A DNA stretch of 64,000 nt, taken from assembly GCA_000511875.1 (NCBI GenBank), contig AZIN01000001.1:1681332-1745331 (forward strand), written 5' to 3'. Positions 43,416-54,258 of the stretch are shown piece by piece (positions within the stretch are counted from its first letter, which is position 1; the number at the start of each line of letters is the position of its first letter). The notes beneath the pieces are model-generated. The model was not told where the DNA came from, did no database searches, and was given only the letters and a program-made list of their open reading frames with translations. The translations under genes and the position numbers were made by a program. The stretch is from Gammaproteobacteria bacterium MOLA455. GTDB taxonomy: Bacteria; Pseudomonadota; Gammaproteobacteria; Pseudomonadales; Porticoccaceae.

Positions 43416-43793
43416 ATGGATGTTAAGGGCCTTAAAGTCCTCGTCATAGATGACAGCAACACAATAAGACGTACCGCAGAAACCTTGTTGGCAAAAGCTG
43501 GCTGTGATGTCGCGACAGCGTCAGATGGTTTCGATTCCCTGTCGAAAATTGTCGATATCAAACCAGATGTCATTTTTATCGACATCATGATGCCGCGTCT
43601 CGACGGCTATCAGACCTGCGCACTAATCAAAAACAATCCCGAATACAAATCTACTCCTGTGATCATGCTGTCGAGCAAAGATGGCCTTTTTGATAAGGCC
43701 AAAGGCCGCATAGTCGGCGCTGACGACTATCTGACCAAGCCCTTCGGTCGTGCAGAATTACTCGATGTATTAGAAAAACATACCCAAAACTAA
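43416..43793 (+). CDS. pilG: Type IV pilus response regulator PilG
   Basis: This 125-residue single-domain receiver has the acidic pair IDDS (Asp12-13), the phospho-acceptor Asp56 in IFIDIMMP and the conserved Lys in LTKPFG. In the Pil-Chp system PilG receives phosphate from ChpA and promotes PilB-driven extension and cAMP synthesis by CyaB. It heads the pil-chp operon. The divergent gap upstream (43206-43415) should hold its promoter; no consensus pair was certain. Confidence 0.95.
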   Translation: MDVKGLKVLVIDDSNTIRRTAETLLAKAGCDVATASDGFDSLSKIVDIKPDVIFIDIMMPRLDGYQTCALIKNNPEYKSTPVIMLSSKDGLFDKAKGRIVGADDYLTKPFGRAELLDVLEKHTQN

Positions 43794-43818
43794 CTAAAGG
43801 ATTTAGAGGTTTTATCAA

Positions 43819-44181
43819 ATGGCAAAAGTACTGATTGTGGATGACTCTCCTACAGAAACCTATAAGTTGGCCAATATTCTTGAGCGCAATGGCTTTTCTG
43901 TACTCTCTGCAGATTCTGGGGAGCAGGGACTTAATCTGGCCCGAGAAGAGCAGCCGGATGTGGTGTTGATGGATATAGTGATGCCTGGACTAAACGGCTT
44001 TCAGGCAACTCGGCAGCTTAGTCGCGGCAAGGAAACTCATCATATCCCAGTCATTATAGTGACAGCCAAAAATCAGCAGGCAGATCAGGTCTGGGGTGAG
44101 CGCCAAGGTGCCAAGGCCTACCTGGTCAAGCCGATCGATGAGAAGCAACTAGTATCGGCCATTACCAATGTCCTAAATTAG
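43819..44181 (+). CDS. pilH: Type IV pilus response regulator PilH
   Basis: This 120-residue single-domain receiver has Asp8-Asp9 in LIVDDS, the acceptor Asp52 in VVLMDIVMP (the same position as Pseudomonas PilH) and Lys in LVKPID. PilH acts downstream of ChpA, proposed as a phosphate sink or a regulator of retraction. It follows pilG by 25 bases and precedes pilI by 11. Confidence 0.95.
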   Translation: MAKVLIVDDSPTETYKLANILERNGFSVLSADSGEQGLNLAREEQPDVVLMDIVMPGLNGFQATRQLSRGKETHHIPVIIVTAKNQQADQVWGERQGAKAYLVKPIDEKQLVSAITNVLN

Positions 44182-44192
44182 GATCTCGCGCC

Positions 44193-44726
44193 GTGTCTAA
44201 AGTAAAGCAACTCTTTTCAGCCATTAGCAGTGTGGCCAGCCGATTCAGTGAGTCGGCCCATGGCTTGCCCGCGCAAAAGCAGATCGTTGAGGCGCGCAAG
44301 TTAATTGCCTTTAACCTGCTCGGCCATAGCTACCTGATCCCATTAAATGAGGTGGGTGAGATACTCGAACTGCCCAAATCGACAAAGTTGCCTCGGGTAA
44401 AATCCTGGGTGACTGGCCTGGCAAATGTAAGAGGCCGTCTATTGCCAATTATCGATCTGGCTGCTTTTCTCGGTGGCAGCCTAACTAGTGCGGCGCGAGA
44501 CCGGCGGGTCCTGGTGCTAGATATTAATAATGTCTATGTGGGTGTGGTGGTAGACGCAGTTCAGGGGATTAAGTCTCTCCCTGTGGATCAGTATCAAACA
44601 GTCTCTAGCCAATGTCCAATGGCCAGTTTTACCGATGGAGTCTTTGTCGAAAAAGAGCAATCAATAGCACTTTTTTGTGCTCGCAAACTGATTGAAGATG
44701 ATCAATTTATGTCTGTCGCTATTTAG
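44193..44726 (+). CDS. pilI: CheW-like adaptor PilI
   Basis: This 177-residue CheW-domain protein begins with GTG. It has the CheW segments FNLLGHSYLIPLNEVGEIL, VTGLANVRGRLLPIIDLAAFLGG and VLDINNVYVGVVVDAVQGIKSL. It links the chemoreceptor PilJ to the histidine kinase ChpA. It is placed between pilH and pilJ as in other Pil-Chp operons. Confidence 0.93.
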   Translation: MSKVKQLFSAISSVASRFSESAHGLPAQKQIVEARKLIAFNLLGHSYLIPLNEVGEILELPKSTKLPRVKSWVTGLANVRGRLLPIIDLAAFLGGSLTSAARDRRVLVLDINNVYVGVVVDAVQGIKSLPVDQYQTVSSQCPMASFTDGVFVEKEQSIALFCARKLIEDDQFMSVAI

Positions 44727-44801
44727 GATAAAAAACGTTCGGATTGTTGAGTTGAGTAAGCCGAAAAATAACTGCAATAAAGAATCAGCATGGAGGATTA
44801 T

Positions 44802-47114
44802 ATGAGTACAACTACTAGCAAGGGATCGCTATACCGCAGCTTAATTATCACCCTGGGAATTATCTGTATAGGTACTGCAGCCTACAGTATTGTCGAAGTT
44901 AATCGGCAGGCAAAAAACGATCAAGCTAACATTCAAAGTATTGCCGACCTGCGTATTAAGGCGCTGCGAATTACCAAGTTGGCCGACGATGCAGTAGCTG
45001 CGCGAGAGCAGGCTTTCGATTCTCTAACCGGCTTGAACACGCAGATGGAACGCGGCTGGAAAGCATTGCAGCAACGTCTCAACACTCAAAATGAAATCTC
45101 CCGTGGGAAAATCAAACTTGTCGCTGACAGTTGGGGCAAGGTGCAAGAGGAATTAAATCAATTAGCTGACAGCCGTGATCCGGTTGTTTTTGTATCCACT
45201 GTTGCCCGTAAGCTAAACGAAACATTACCCCAAGTGCAGGATCATGCCGGTCAGGTTGTAGACGCACTGATCGCCCAGGCCGCCCCTGCGGGCCAGATCG
45301 CTATTGCTCAAGAGCAGCTCTGGTTGATCGAGCGTATCGGTCGTAATATCGACAAGATGATCCTCGCAAGCGGTGATGCCAATGTGGCTGCCGATCAGTT
45401 TAAAGCGGATTCCAATATCTTCCGCGATACGTTGGATTCTATGAAAAATGGTAACTTTATTTTAGGTATTACCAAGGTAACCAATAAAGAAGCTCTAGCC
45501 AGCATTGGGCAGATTCAAGAATTATTCGATGTGGTTGCCAATGATATTGACCGCATCTATAACTCGGCTAATGATCTGTCCACCGCGCGCCAGTCTGCCG
45601 AAGCTCTGCTTGCTGATGTACCTGTGTTATTAACCCAACTCGACGATTTAGATAACACTGTCGCAGGTTTAGCTGACTCCGAGCAGCGTCTATTTAATGA
45701 TCTCACCAGTCTATCTGCCATCGCCGGATTCTTCACTGCGCTGGTAATCCTAGGCTTTATTAATTTCACAGCCACGCGCCGCAATTTGATTGAGTCTGAG
45801 CAGATCAAAGATAAAAACCAACAGGCGATCTTGCAGCTGCTCGACGATATCTCGGATCTGGCAGATGGAGATTTGACAGCCGAAGCAACGGTGACGGAAG
45901 ACTTTACAGGTACCATTGCGGACTCGATTAACTTCGCAATCGGCGAGTTGAGAAGTCTGGTGGAAAACGTCGCGAGCTCTTCCGAAAAGCTAACCGGATC
46001 TGCTGATGCTACCCGTGCCACATCCTTACAGTTGGCAGAGAGCGCCGAGCATCAGGCTCAGGAAATTGCCGGCGTATCAGCAGCGATTAATGAAATGGCC
46101 ATTACCATTGATCAGGTCTCCTCCAACTCTGCTGAATCAGCCGCGGTTGCGGAGCGCTCTGTATCCATCGCCAAAAATGGTTCGCAAGTGGTACGCAATA
46201 CCATTGAGGGGATGGATACCATTCGCGAACAGATCCAAGACACCTCAAAACGGATTAAACGCCTGGGTGAAAGTTCTCAAGAAATTGGCGATATAGTCTC
46301 GCTAATTAATGAGATTGCAGAACAAACCAATATTCTCGCCCTAAACGCTGCTATTCAGGCCGCAATGGCCGGTGAAGCCGGCCGTGGTTTTGCGGTGGTA
46401 GCCGATGAGGTTCAGCGGCTTGCTGAGCGCTCGGCGACAGCTACTAAGCAGATCGCAGGCCTGGTAAAAACTATTCAGAGTGACACCAATGAGGCGGTGA
46501 GCTCCATGGAGCAAACTACAGCCGAAGTGGTTAAAGGTGCTGAACTTGCCCACAGTGCGGGTATAGCCCTGGAAGAAATTGAAACTGTATCAACCAGCTT
46601 GGCTGAGTTGATTCAGGATATTTCAGAAGCGGCAAAACATCAGGCTACCACCTCTGGGCATATTTCTAACACCATGAACGTGATTCAGGAAATTACCTCA
46701 CAAACCCTATCCGGTACAAATGATACGGCTACTTCTATTGGTGAGCTGGCCGAGATGGCTGTAGAAATGAAGCACTCGGTGAGTGGATTTGTTCTCCCCG
46801 ATTCGAATAAAAATCTATCCCCCAGCACTGCTGAAGAAGTTCCCTTGGGACCCGAACAAGCACTCGATGACGACCAGTTGGGTGCTTTGTTTGCTGTCGC
46901 CACGGACCAAGAACCCGACCACGCTAAGGAGTCATCTGACAGCAATGATGAACAGGGCTTAAATCTAGATTTTGTTGCTAGCGCCGATATGGAACAGGAC
47001 TTCAATGAAGATCTTGAGGTCGACATTGAAGATCCAGACGAGCTTTTACATCTAGAAGAATTCGAGGCTGAAATTGAAGCAATGCTGACTGATGGAGACG
47101 ATAAAAAGACATAG
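44802..47114 (+). CDS. pilJ: Type IV pilus methyl-accepting chemotaxis protein PilJ
   Basis: This 770-residue chemoreceptor has TM1 at ~15-35, a periplasmic helical PilJ sensor, TM2 at ~305-330, a HAMP-like linker and a methyl-accepting domain. The hairpin tip lies near residues 504-530 ([18 protein letters not shown]). Residues ~686-770 form a strongly acidic tail not expected in the ~680-residue Pseudomonas protein. The start at 44802 has GGAGG six bases upstream. PilJ senses surface contact or pilin and signals to ChpA through PilI. Confidence 0.95.
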   Translation: MSTTTSKGSLYRSLIITLGIICIGTAAYSIVEVNRQAKNDQANIQSIADLRIKALRITKLADDAVAAREQAFDSLTGLNTQMERGWKALQQRLNTQNEISRGKIKLVADSWGKVQEELNQLADSRDPVVFVSTVARKLNETLPQVQDHAGQVVDALIAQAAPAGQIAIAQEQLWLIERIGRNIDKMILASGDANVAADQFKADSNIFRDTLDSMKNGNFILGITKVTNKEALASIGQIQELFDVVANDIDRIYNSANDLSTARQSAEALLADVPVLLTQLDDLDNTVAGLADSEQRLFNDLTSLSAIAGFFTALVILGFINFTATRRNLIESEQIKDKNQQAILQLLDDISDLADGDLTAEATVTEDFTGTIADSINFAIGELRSLVENVASSSEKLTGSADATRATSLQLAESAEHQAQEIAGVSAAINEMAITIDQVSSNSAESAAVAERSVSIAKNGSQVVRNTIEGMDTIREQIQDTSKRIKRLGESSQEIGDIVSLINEIAEQTNILALNAAIQAAMAGEAGRGFAVVADEVQRLAERSATATKQIAGLVKTIQSDTNEAVSSMEQTTAEVVKGAELAHSAGIALEEIETVSTSLAELIQDISEAAKHQATTSGHISNTMNVIQEITSQTLSGTNDTATSIGELAEMAVEMKHSVSGFVLPDSNKNLSPSTAEEVPLGPEQALDDDQLGALFAVATDQEPDHAKESSDSNDEQGLNLDFVASADMEQDFNEDLEVDIEDPDELLHLEEFEAEIEAMLTDGDDKKT

Positions 47115-47143
47115 AAAAATCGTCGACTAAATAGGGTTTTATA

Positions 47144-48028
47144 GTGGCTAGCAAAGCAGATCAGGCGCGCCTTCAGAACAGTGAGTTTGGGTATTTCGAT
47201 ATCTGGAAAACCGCTATCGAAGAGCGCACTGGGGTCCAGATTACCGCTGATCGAGAGCGCGTCTTAGGGGGCTTGCTTAATCGAAGAATGATCGAGCTAG
47301 ATCTCCTCGATGTTGACGAATATTTAACCCAAGCTCTAGATCTCACCAAAGGTGCTGAGGAATGGAGCGGGCTAGTGGACAGCTTGCTAGTTAAAGAAAC
47401 TAGCTTCTTTCGACATGCTCCCTCATTTGATTATGTCGCGCAGCGGGTTAAAGAAACAGTTGCTGCCCCTGACTTTGCTGGGCCGCTGTGGATTTGGAGT
47501 CTCGGCTGTTCGACCGGTGAAGAAGCCTACTCACTGGCGATCACCGTTGACCGAGCTATGCGTGAATTGGGCTGTGAGGTTGGCTTTGGCATTATCGGCA
47601 CAGACATCAGTAATCAAGCCATTACTCAAGCTCGACGTGGCATATATCGCGAGGCAAAAATGAATGCGCTTGACAAGCTGACAAGGGCGGCCTACTTCGA
47701 CCAAGTTGGCAAGCAGCTGTGGCGTATAAAAGCAGACTTAAGGCGCCGAGTTTGTTTTTTGACGAGCAATATATTGGCTGATAAGTCTCCCTTGATAGGG
47801 CGTAAAATGGATCTTATTTACTGTCAGAACATGTTGATTTATTTTCGTCGCTGGAAGCGCCGAGAACTGGTTAATCAATTAACTGATCATTTAGACAGTC
47901 GCGGTTGTCTGATATTGGGCTTAGGCGAGTTGGCAAATTGGGCACCAGAGGGACTATCGCGCGTTGCGCCGCGAGTTGTTCAGGCATACACCAAAGTTGA
48001 GACCGTTGAACAGGGAGAAGCTCTATGA
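47144..48028 (+). CDS. pilK: CheR-type protein methyltransferase PilK
   Basis: This 294-residue chemotaxis methyltransferase starts with GTG. It has the N-terminal helical CheR domain, followed by SAM-binding WSLGCSTGEEAYSLAI, GTDISNQAITQARRGIYREA and the late LIYCQNMLIYFRRWKRRELV. It should methylate glutamates of PilJ. Its stop overlaps the chpA start by four bases (ATGA), so translation is coupled. Confidence 0.93.
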   Translation: MASKADQARLQNSEFGYFDIWKTAIEERTGVQITADRERVLGGLLNRRMIELDLLDVDEYLTQALDLTKGAEEWSGLVDSLLVKETSFFRHAPSFDYVAQRVKETVAAPDFAGPLWIWSLGCSTGEEAYSLAITVDRAMRELGCEVGFGIIGTDISNQAITQARRGIYREAKMNALDKLTRAAYFDQVGKQLWRIKADLRRRVCFLTSNILADKSPLIGRKMDLIYCQNMLIYFRRWKRRELVNQLTDHLDSRGCLILGLGELANWAPEGLSRVAPRVVQAYTKVETVEQGEAL

Positions 48029-51000
48029 GCGACGTTCAAATCAAAAGAATCAAGACATTCACCGGGCTTGAATGGCTAATTGGCGAAATTGAAAATAGTC
48101 TGGATGCTGCCTTTAGTGAGCTGGAAGCGTTCACTCAAAATGATAGCGATGAAACTAAAATACGATTTTGTCTTGGCCACCTGCATCAAATAACCGGGCC
48201 GTTTAAAATATTAGAATACGAAGGCTGCATTTTTTTAGTTAATGAAATGGAGGCTCTAGCTCAGGCCATTATTGACAAAAAAGTGTCCAATGTTAATGAA
48301 GCCTGTGAAATTTTGGTTAAGGCAATTGTCAAATTGCCCATCTACCTACGAAAGCTACTATCTAACCGTGAAGACCGTCCGGAGACACTAATTTTATTGC
48401 TAAATGACTTGCGTGCAGCTCAAGGGCGATCTCTAGTTTCGGAGGGCGTTTTATTTTCACCAGACACAACCAGCCTAAAAAACCTAGATGAAAATCGGCC
48501 CGCTTATAAGCCGAATTCCGCAACCAGCGATATGATAAAACGTTTGCGTCAGGTCTATCAGCTATCCCTCATTAAAGTAATAAAAGATCAGGAAAAAGCC
48601 GCTAACTATTTGAATATCGTAAAAGTTCTGCAGCGTATGCAAGAGCTTTCTAAAAATAGCTGGAGGGAATGTCTTTGGTCGGTGGCTGGCGAAACCATAA
48701 AATTAGTCGCTTCCGGTGAAATAAAATTTAGTCTAGCACTGAAGAAACTTTTTCGAACTCTGGATACCCAGATAAAGCTCCAAGCCAAGGAAGTTGCAGT
48801 GGGGGAATCTAGTGCCCCAGAGTACGCCCTATTTAAGAATTTACTCTATTATCTGACAACAATCCACCCGTCTTCTATTGCATTAAAGGTTATTTGGAAA
48901 AACTATAACCTCGCTGAAGCCTTCCCCTCTGGAACCGTTTATCCGGAGCATGGACGCTTGGTTCCGCAATATGATCCATTGGTCGTGCGCTCACTAGTTG
49001 TGGCGATTCAAGGTGAATTGGCTACAGTACGCTCGGCCTTAGAACGGTTTTCAATCGAGGGCGGACTCTCGGCTGACAACGTTAGAGAGGCTCTGCCAGT
49101 ACTGGCCAATATGGCTGACACTCTGGCTTTAGTAGGGCAGGGAAAACTGCGCGATGCAACGACTAATGTTGATGCCAGGTTACAGAAAATTTTCTCTTTG
49201 CAAGGCGTGGGAATCGAAGACCATGATCTTGCCGATGCCGTTCAAAGTCTTGCGGAAATAGAATTAGCTTTAAATACCTGGGCAGCCAGTCCTGACAAAT
49301 TTTCAGGTACCGTAGACTTGGAAAGTCAACAGAACCAATTTGAATTTGACAGCGCCAGTCAGGTACTTTTAGCCGAGTCTCGCACTGGTATCGAGCGTAT
49401 AAAAGAAGCTGTTGTTGGCTTTATAAATTCCCAGTGGGATTTGCAATTGCTCTCTCATGTGCCTGGTATGTTCAACCAGCTGCAAGGGGCCCTGCAGATT
49501 ATAGGATTGACCCGAGCAGCATCTGTTGTGGCTGGCTGTACAAGCTATGTTGAAAAGCTTATCGCAAAAGAGAGCCGTCAAGTGGAGTGGCATGCTCTAG
49601 ATACCTTTGCTGATGCAATCACCATTGTCGAATACTATCTAGAACAGTTTTCGGCTAATAATGACAATGACAGTTATGTCAAACAAGATGATGTCTTGGT
49701 TGCAGCAGAAGAGAGTATTTACTCGCTTCTACAGGAAGATGTGCCGCAACAGCCGCCGCTGCAAAAAGTCGTTAGCGAGGCGGGCTTGCCTCTTGTGCCT
49801 GCAGACATTAGCCAGGAAATGGTTTTACTGGAAGAACCGCAGGATCCTATTGCCAGGCCCATTGAAAATCAAAACGACGATCAACGCAAAGAGCCAGTTT
49901 CGGAACCACCGTCTGACAATGCTCTACCGCCTATTCTCGATTCGGCGGAACAGGATGATGAATATATTGTTGACCCAGAAATAATCGAAATATTTGTCGA
50001 AGAGGCTGATGAAGTTCTCGAAACGTTGACTGCATTATTACCTCAGTGGAAAAACCAGATTCAGGACGAGGAGTTAATTGCGACTGCCCGACGTTCATTT
50101 CATACCCTAAAGGGTAGCGGTCGGATGGTCGGCGCTATGGCAATTGGAGATCTAGCCTGGGCCATTGAAGAGCTATTGAATGGCGTCACTAATGGGCGAT
50201 TAAAGTGCACTGAAATGATAGTTGATCTAGTCGAAATTGCGGTTCAATCAATTGCGCGAATGATTCCAGCTTTTTCTGCGAATCAGCCGTACGAAGACTC
50301 AGAGCAGTCTGTTATAGCTATTGCCGAAGCGGCGCAGTCACTCGCCAATCAAGAATCTATGAGCCCACTAGCCGCCGCATTATTTGGCCTCAAAGACAGT
50401 TCTGATAAAGTGTCAGAAGACGAAAAAGTTGAGATTCATGCGCTCGATAATGAACAACTCGATGCTAAAGAGCTGGGGGCTGACGAGGCGAGTAATGAAG
50501 AGGCAAATAATGAAGAGTTATGTGCTGAAGAGTTATGTGCTGAAGAGTTATGTAGTGAAGAGCCCGGTACTGAAAATCTCGAAAATCCGACAGAAGCTCT
50601 CAAGGATTTAAATGATTCTAGTAGTGCTGGAGCCGCCACTGAAGAAGGCCCAAGCAAGCCGCAGATTGTCGAACAACAGAGCCCAATTGACGGCCAGTTA
50701 GAGGCTCAACAGCTTAGGGATCAGGGAGAGCACGAAGCCATACTGTTAGAGATTTTTGTCAATGAAGCTCAGGGCCATTTAAAAACCATTGATGATTTTG
50801 TCTTGCAAGCTCGCAGCTCGGCACCACTCTATAAAACACCCTCCCTCGCTCTTCAGCGAGCACTGCACACGCTAAAAGGCACTGCAGAAATGGCCGACTT
50901 TTCTGAGCTGAGTGAGTTGGTTACACCTCTTGAAGAGTTTGTTAAAGAATTACACCACCATCAAATTTGTCTCGATGAAGATATAGTCCACCTAGTGGAA

Positions 51001-54000
51001 GATGCGGCAGATTTTTTCCGTGCCATTCTTGCGCGTATGACAGGTGGTGAGCTAGTTGAGTTGCCAGGGCTGCCGCTGTTCCGTGCACGTTTGCTAGAGT
51101 TGCGAGATAAAGCCGTTGGTCATCTATTGCGCGCAGACTATTGCGATACTGATGGCAAGGATTTTTCCGCAGTTAGACGATTGATGGCGGAAGGTCTGCT
51201 AGCACTGCAAGATTATCCTGCTCTGTATGATTATTTGGAGTGTCAAACCGCACCTCCGAGAGTAGTGTTCAATGAGCTTCTGACTGATCTAAAAGCCATT
51301 CAGGAACAGCTTGTGGATGCTGATATTGGGCCGATTTTAGAACTGGCTGGACTGATGACACCGATTTACAGGCTATTAATGGATATAGGTGCTCTACCTA
51401 CTCGGGCTGTGGTAGATGGATTAAAAGAGAGCCATGAGTATCTATTGAATCTCTTTGATATGCTCGCGGCGGATCAGGATTTAAGTTCACTACCTGAGGT
51501 AGACAAAAAGCGTTTAGCGGATATAGAAGAGCAACTCACTGAACAGTTGGCTAAAAAGGCTGAGCTAACTAAGGTCTCCGAAGATCAAGAGTCTATTCCA
51601 AGCGCAGCGAAAGAGCCTGCCGAGAAATCTACTGCCGAGGTTCTCTCTGTTGCTGAGCGGCCTGTTAAAGACCAGCCTGGGGATGATCAAACGGCAGTAT
51701 CCGATGAATCTGAATTAATATTGCCAGAAGAAAATATTGACCAGCCACTGATAGACTTGGACTGCAGTGAGGAGAGCTTCGAAGACCAGGGTAAAGTTGA
51801 GAAAATAACTGAAGTGGTCACCAGCTCAATGTCACTGGTCGATATAGAGCTGGACAATGAAATCGTCGGCGTTTTTGTGGAAGAGGCAGATGATATTGTC
51901 AGTCATATTGAAGAGTTGGTGATGGCCTGGCAATCCAGTCCCAAAGAGATTGAGCTAGCTGATCGACTCAAGCGCGATCTGCATACCTTAAAGGGTGGTG
52001 CGCGGATGGCTGGGTTTAACGGGTTGGGCGATCGAGCTCATACCATCGAATCTCTAATCGACGACACCAAAGATTATAATAAGCGCTTTTTTAAAACGAT
52101 TATTTCACATCAAGAAATGCTGGTCAGCGTCTACGATATTGTTCGGCAGATGGCCCTGGGTGGAGATATCAAAGCACTGCAACAACAGCTGGTTGATTTT
52201 GAGCAAGGCGACCTGACGGGTATCAGCAGCCTTGCTGATAAGCAGGGCGAGAGTGATAGTCAGAATGGAGTCGACTCTGGCGCTGACTTTATGAAGTCCC
52301 TGGTGATTCCCGAGATGGATAAGCCTGGAGGGGCAGCGCAATTAACTCCCGATTTCTCGAGCGCCAAAAAGAAGTCTGCTCTTGACCAGAATGCCATTCA
52401 AGGTGAAATCAAAGAGGTTGTTCGAATTGGTGCCGAGGTGCTGGATACACTGGTCAATTTATCTGGGGAAAATATTATTTTCCGCGGCCGCGTCGAAGAG
52501 CAGCTCAGCGAATTCACTCAGTTTCTCGATGAAATGGATGCCACAGTCGATCGTCTCCAGGGACAGGTTAGGCGCCTGGGTACTGAAACCGAAGCCCAGA
52601 TTGATTATCGCCGGGAGCAGATTGAAGCCTCTGGTGAGGCCGATAACTTTGACCCGTTAGAGATGGATCGCTATTCACACTTACAGCAGTTGACTGGCTC
52701 GCTGATGGAGTCCGCGTCGGATTTAAACGATCTTAAAGAGACGCTGAATGAAAAATTAATTGGCACCGAAACTCTGCTGTTACATCAGTCGCGGATCAAT
52801 ACTGATCTGCAAGAAGGCTTGATGAAAACTCGTATGGTGCCCTTCGCCAGAATTGTCCCACGACTACGTCGCATTGTTCGACAGGTAGGTATAGAGCTGG
52901 GCAAAAAAGTTGAATTGCGCATGGACAATATTCAAGGGGAAATGGATAGATCTGTTCTTGATCGGATGGTCGCCCCATTGGAGCATATGATTCGCAACTC
53001 GGTTGATCATGGCATCGAAACCGAAGCCGAGCGCTTGGAAGCGGGCAAGCCTGCCAGTGGCAGCATTGTTATTACTACTTACCGGCAAGGTGGCGATATC
53101 GTTATCCACTTGGCTGACGACGGTCGCGGTTTAAATGTAGAGAAGATTCGTCGCCGTGCCCTAGAGAAAGATTTAATCGCAGAAGATGCTGCGCTATCAG
53201 CCTATGAAATTTCCCAGTTTATTTTTCATCCCGGTTTTACAACCACCGACTCGGTTAGCCAGATATCTGGCCGCGGTGTCGGGCTCGATGTGGTCAATAG
53301 TGAGGTGCGCCAATGCGGTGGTCGGGTCGATATTGAAACCTCTGTGGGGTTTGGTACAACGTTCACCATCGTCTTACCCTTTACATTGTCGGTAAACCGC
53401 GCGCTGATGATTAATGTCACAGGCGATCATTATGGTTTGTCGCTCAACTCAATTGATGGCGTTCACTTTATGCCTCGCAGAGCGGTTGATGAGGCCGTGG
53501 CCAATGGCAGTGTGATTAGCTATGCCGGTTCGGACTATGAACTCTGCTATTTGGGAACCTTGCTCAATCCGGAGATATTGAAGCGCCCTGACAGTCTCGG
53601 CGAGGATGCTGCGCTAGTGCTGTTCCATTCGGATAACCGACGCTTTGCAGTGCAGGTTGATGAAATTATTGGTACTAAAGAAATTGTCGTGAAGACTCTT
53701 GGCTCTCAGTTTTCCAGCGTTCCAGGATTGGGCGGCGCGACTATCTTAAGTGATGGCCAGGTGGTGGTGATTATTGATCTCAATGAATTAGCGCGAGTTT
53801 CCATTGTTGATCTGCCACGTATTGGTCATAGCGGGGAGAAGGCACTTGAGCATGAATCGCGCTCAATCAATGAGCTCTCAACCAGCATATTAGTAGTGGA
53901 CGATTCGGTTACGGTACGAAAAGTCACCAGTCGTATTCTGCGGCGCCAAGGCTATAGAGTGCTTACCGCTAAAGATGGCATTGAAGCCTTAAAGGCAATG

Positions 54001-54249
54001 CAAGATGAGATTCCCGCCGTCATTCTGTTAGATATTGAGATGCCGCGCATGGATGGTTTCGAGGTTGCGAGCCGGGTTCGTGCCAGTGATGAGCTGCGCA
54101 ATATTCCGATTATTATGATTACCTCGCGAACCGGCGATAAGCACCGACAGCGCGCTATGGAACTGGGTGTAGACCACTATATGGGCAAGCCCTACCAAGA
54201 GGAGCATTTGGTGGAGACATTGGACGAGTTACTTTCTACCCAAATCTAG
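48025..54249 (+). CDS. chpA: Hybrid chemotaxis histidine kinase ChpA (PilL)
   Basis: This 2074-residue kinase is the core of the pilus chemosensory system. Three Hpt domains with the HTLKG motif have phospho-acceptor His693, His948 and His1320; an N-terminal degenerate Hpt-like segment lies near residue 54. A CheA dimerisation/ATPase region follows (N-box HMIRNSVDH ~1654, DDGRGL, GRGVGLDVV ~1750), then a CheW domain and a C-terminal receiver (acceptor Asp2003). Pseudomonas ChpA is longer (~2470) with more Xpt domains. Acidic linkers separate the Hpt modules and include a 15-base in-frame repeat (50511-50555). Confidence 0.96.
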   Translation: MSDVQIKRIKTFTGLEWLIGEIENSLDAAFSELEAFTQNDSDETKIRFCLGHLHQITGPFKILEYEGCIFLVNEMEALAQAIIDKKVSNVNEACEILVKAIVKLPIYLRKLLSNREDRPETLILLLNDLRAAQGRSLVSEGVLFSPDTTSLKNLDENRPAYKPNSATSDMIKRLRQVYQLSLIKVIKDQEKAANYLNIVKVLQRMQELSKNSWRECLWSVAGETIKLVASGEIKFSLALKKLFRTLDTQIKLQAKEVAVGESSAPEYALFKNLLYYLTTIHPSSIALKVIWKNYNLAEAFPSGTVYPEHGRLVPQYDPLVVRSLVVAIQGELATVRSALERFSIEGGLSADNVREALPVLANMADTLALVGQGKLRDATTNVDARLQKIFSLQGVGIEDHDLADAVQSLAEIELALNTWAASPDKFSGTVDLESQQNQFEFDSASQVLLAESRTGIERIKEAVVGFINSQWDLQLLSHVPGMFNQLQGALQIIGLTRAASVVAGCTSYVEKLIAKESRQVEWHALDTFADAITIVEYYLEQFSANNDNDSYVKQDDVLVAAEESIYSLLQEDVPQQPPLQKVVSEAGLPLVPADISQEMVLLEEPQDPIARPIENQNDDQRKEPVSEPPSDNALPPILDSAEQDDEYIVDPEIIEIFVEEADEVLETLTALLPQWKNQIQDEELIATARRSFHTLKGSGRMVGAMAIGDLAWAIEELLNGVTNGRLKCTEMIVDLVEIAVQSIARMIPAFSANQPYEDSEQSVIAIAEAAQSLANQESMSPLAAALFGLKDSSDKVSEDEKVEIHALDNEQLDAKELGADEASNEEANNEELCAEELCAEELCSEEPGTENLENPTEALKDLNDSSSAGAATEEGPSKPQIVEQQSPIDGQLEAQQLRDQGEHEAILLEIFVNEAQGHLKTIDDFVLQARSSAPLYKTPSLALQRALHTLKGTAEMADFSELSELVTPLEEFVKELHHHQICLDEDIVHLVEDAADFFRAILARMTGGELVELPGLPLFRARLLELRDKAVGHLLRADYCDTDGKDFSAVRRLMAEGLLALQDYPALYDYLECQTAPPRVVFNELLTDLKAIQEQLVDADIGPILELAGLMTPIYRLLMDIGALPTRAVVDGLKESHEYLLNLFDMLAADQDLSSLPEVDKKRLADIEEQLTEQLAKKAELTKVSEDQESIPSAAKEPAEKSTAEVLSVAERPVKDQPGDDQTAVSDESELILPEENIDQPLIDLDCSEESFEDQGKVEKITEVVTSSMSLVDIELDNEIVGVFVEEADDIVSHIEELVMAWQSSPKEIELADRLKRDLHTLKGGARMAGFNGLGDRAHTIESLIDDTKDYNKRFFKTIISHQEMLVSVYDIVRQMALGGDIKALQQQLVDFEQGDLTGISSLADKQGESDSQNGVDSGADFMKSLVIPEMDKPGGAAQLTPDFSSAKKKSALDQNAIQGEIKEVVRIGAEVLDTLVNLSGENIIFRGRVEEQLSEFTQFLDEMDATVDRLQGQVRRLGTETEAQIDYRREQIEASGEADNFDPLEMDRYSHLQQLTGSLMESASDLNDLKETLNEKLIGTETLLLHQSRINTDLQEGLMKTRMVPFARIVPRLRRIVRQVGIELGKKVELRMDNIQGEMDRSVLDRMVAPLEHMIRNSVDHGIETEAERLEAGKPASGSIVITTYRQGGDIVIHLADDGRGLNVEKIRRRALEKDLIAEDAALSAYEISQFIFHPGFTTTDSVSQISGRGVGLDVVNSEVRQCGGRVDIETSVGFGTTFTIVLPFTLSVNRALMINVTGDHYGLSLNSIDGVHFMPRRAVDEAVANGSVISYAGSDYELCYLGTLLNPEILKRPDSLGEDAALVLFHSDNRRFAVQVDEIIGTKEIVVKTLGSQFSSVPGLGGATILSDGQVVVIIDLNELARVSIVDLPRIGHSGEKALEHESRSINELSTSILVVDDSVTVRKVTSRILRRQGYRVLTAKDGIEALKAMQDEIPAVILLDIEMPRMDGFEVASRVRASDELRNIPIIMITSRTGDKHRQRAMELGVDHYMGKPYQEEHLVETLDELLSTQI
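50511..50555 (+). repeat. 15-bp in-frame tandem repeat in a ChpA linker
   Basis: Three adjacent copies of TGAAGAGTTATGTGC (the last with one change) encode a repeated E-E-L-C-A/S motif within an acidic linker between the Hpt domains at His693 and His948. The unit is five codons long, so frame is kept. Confidence 0.9.
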
Positions 54250-54258
54250 AGGCAATCT

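Noticed and set aside
45557-46021. 154-codon minus-strand frame inside pilJ
   Set aside because: Antisense of a conserved chemoreceptor; Ser/Ala-rich product typical of a shadow frame.
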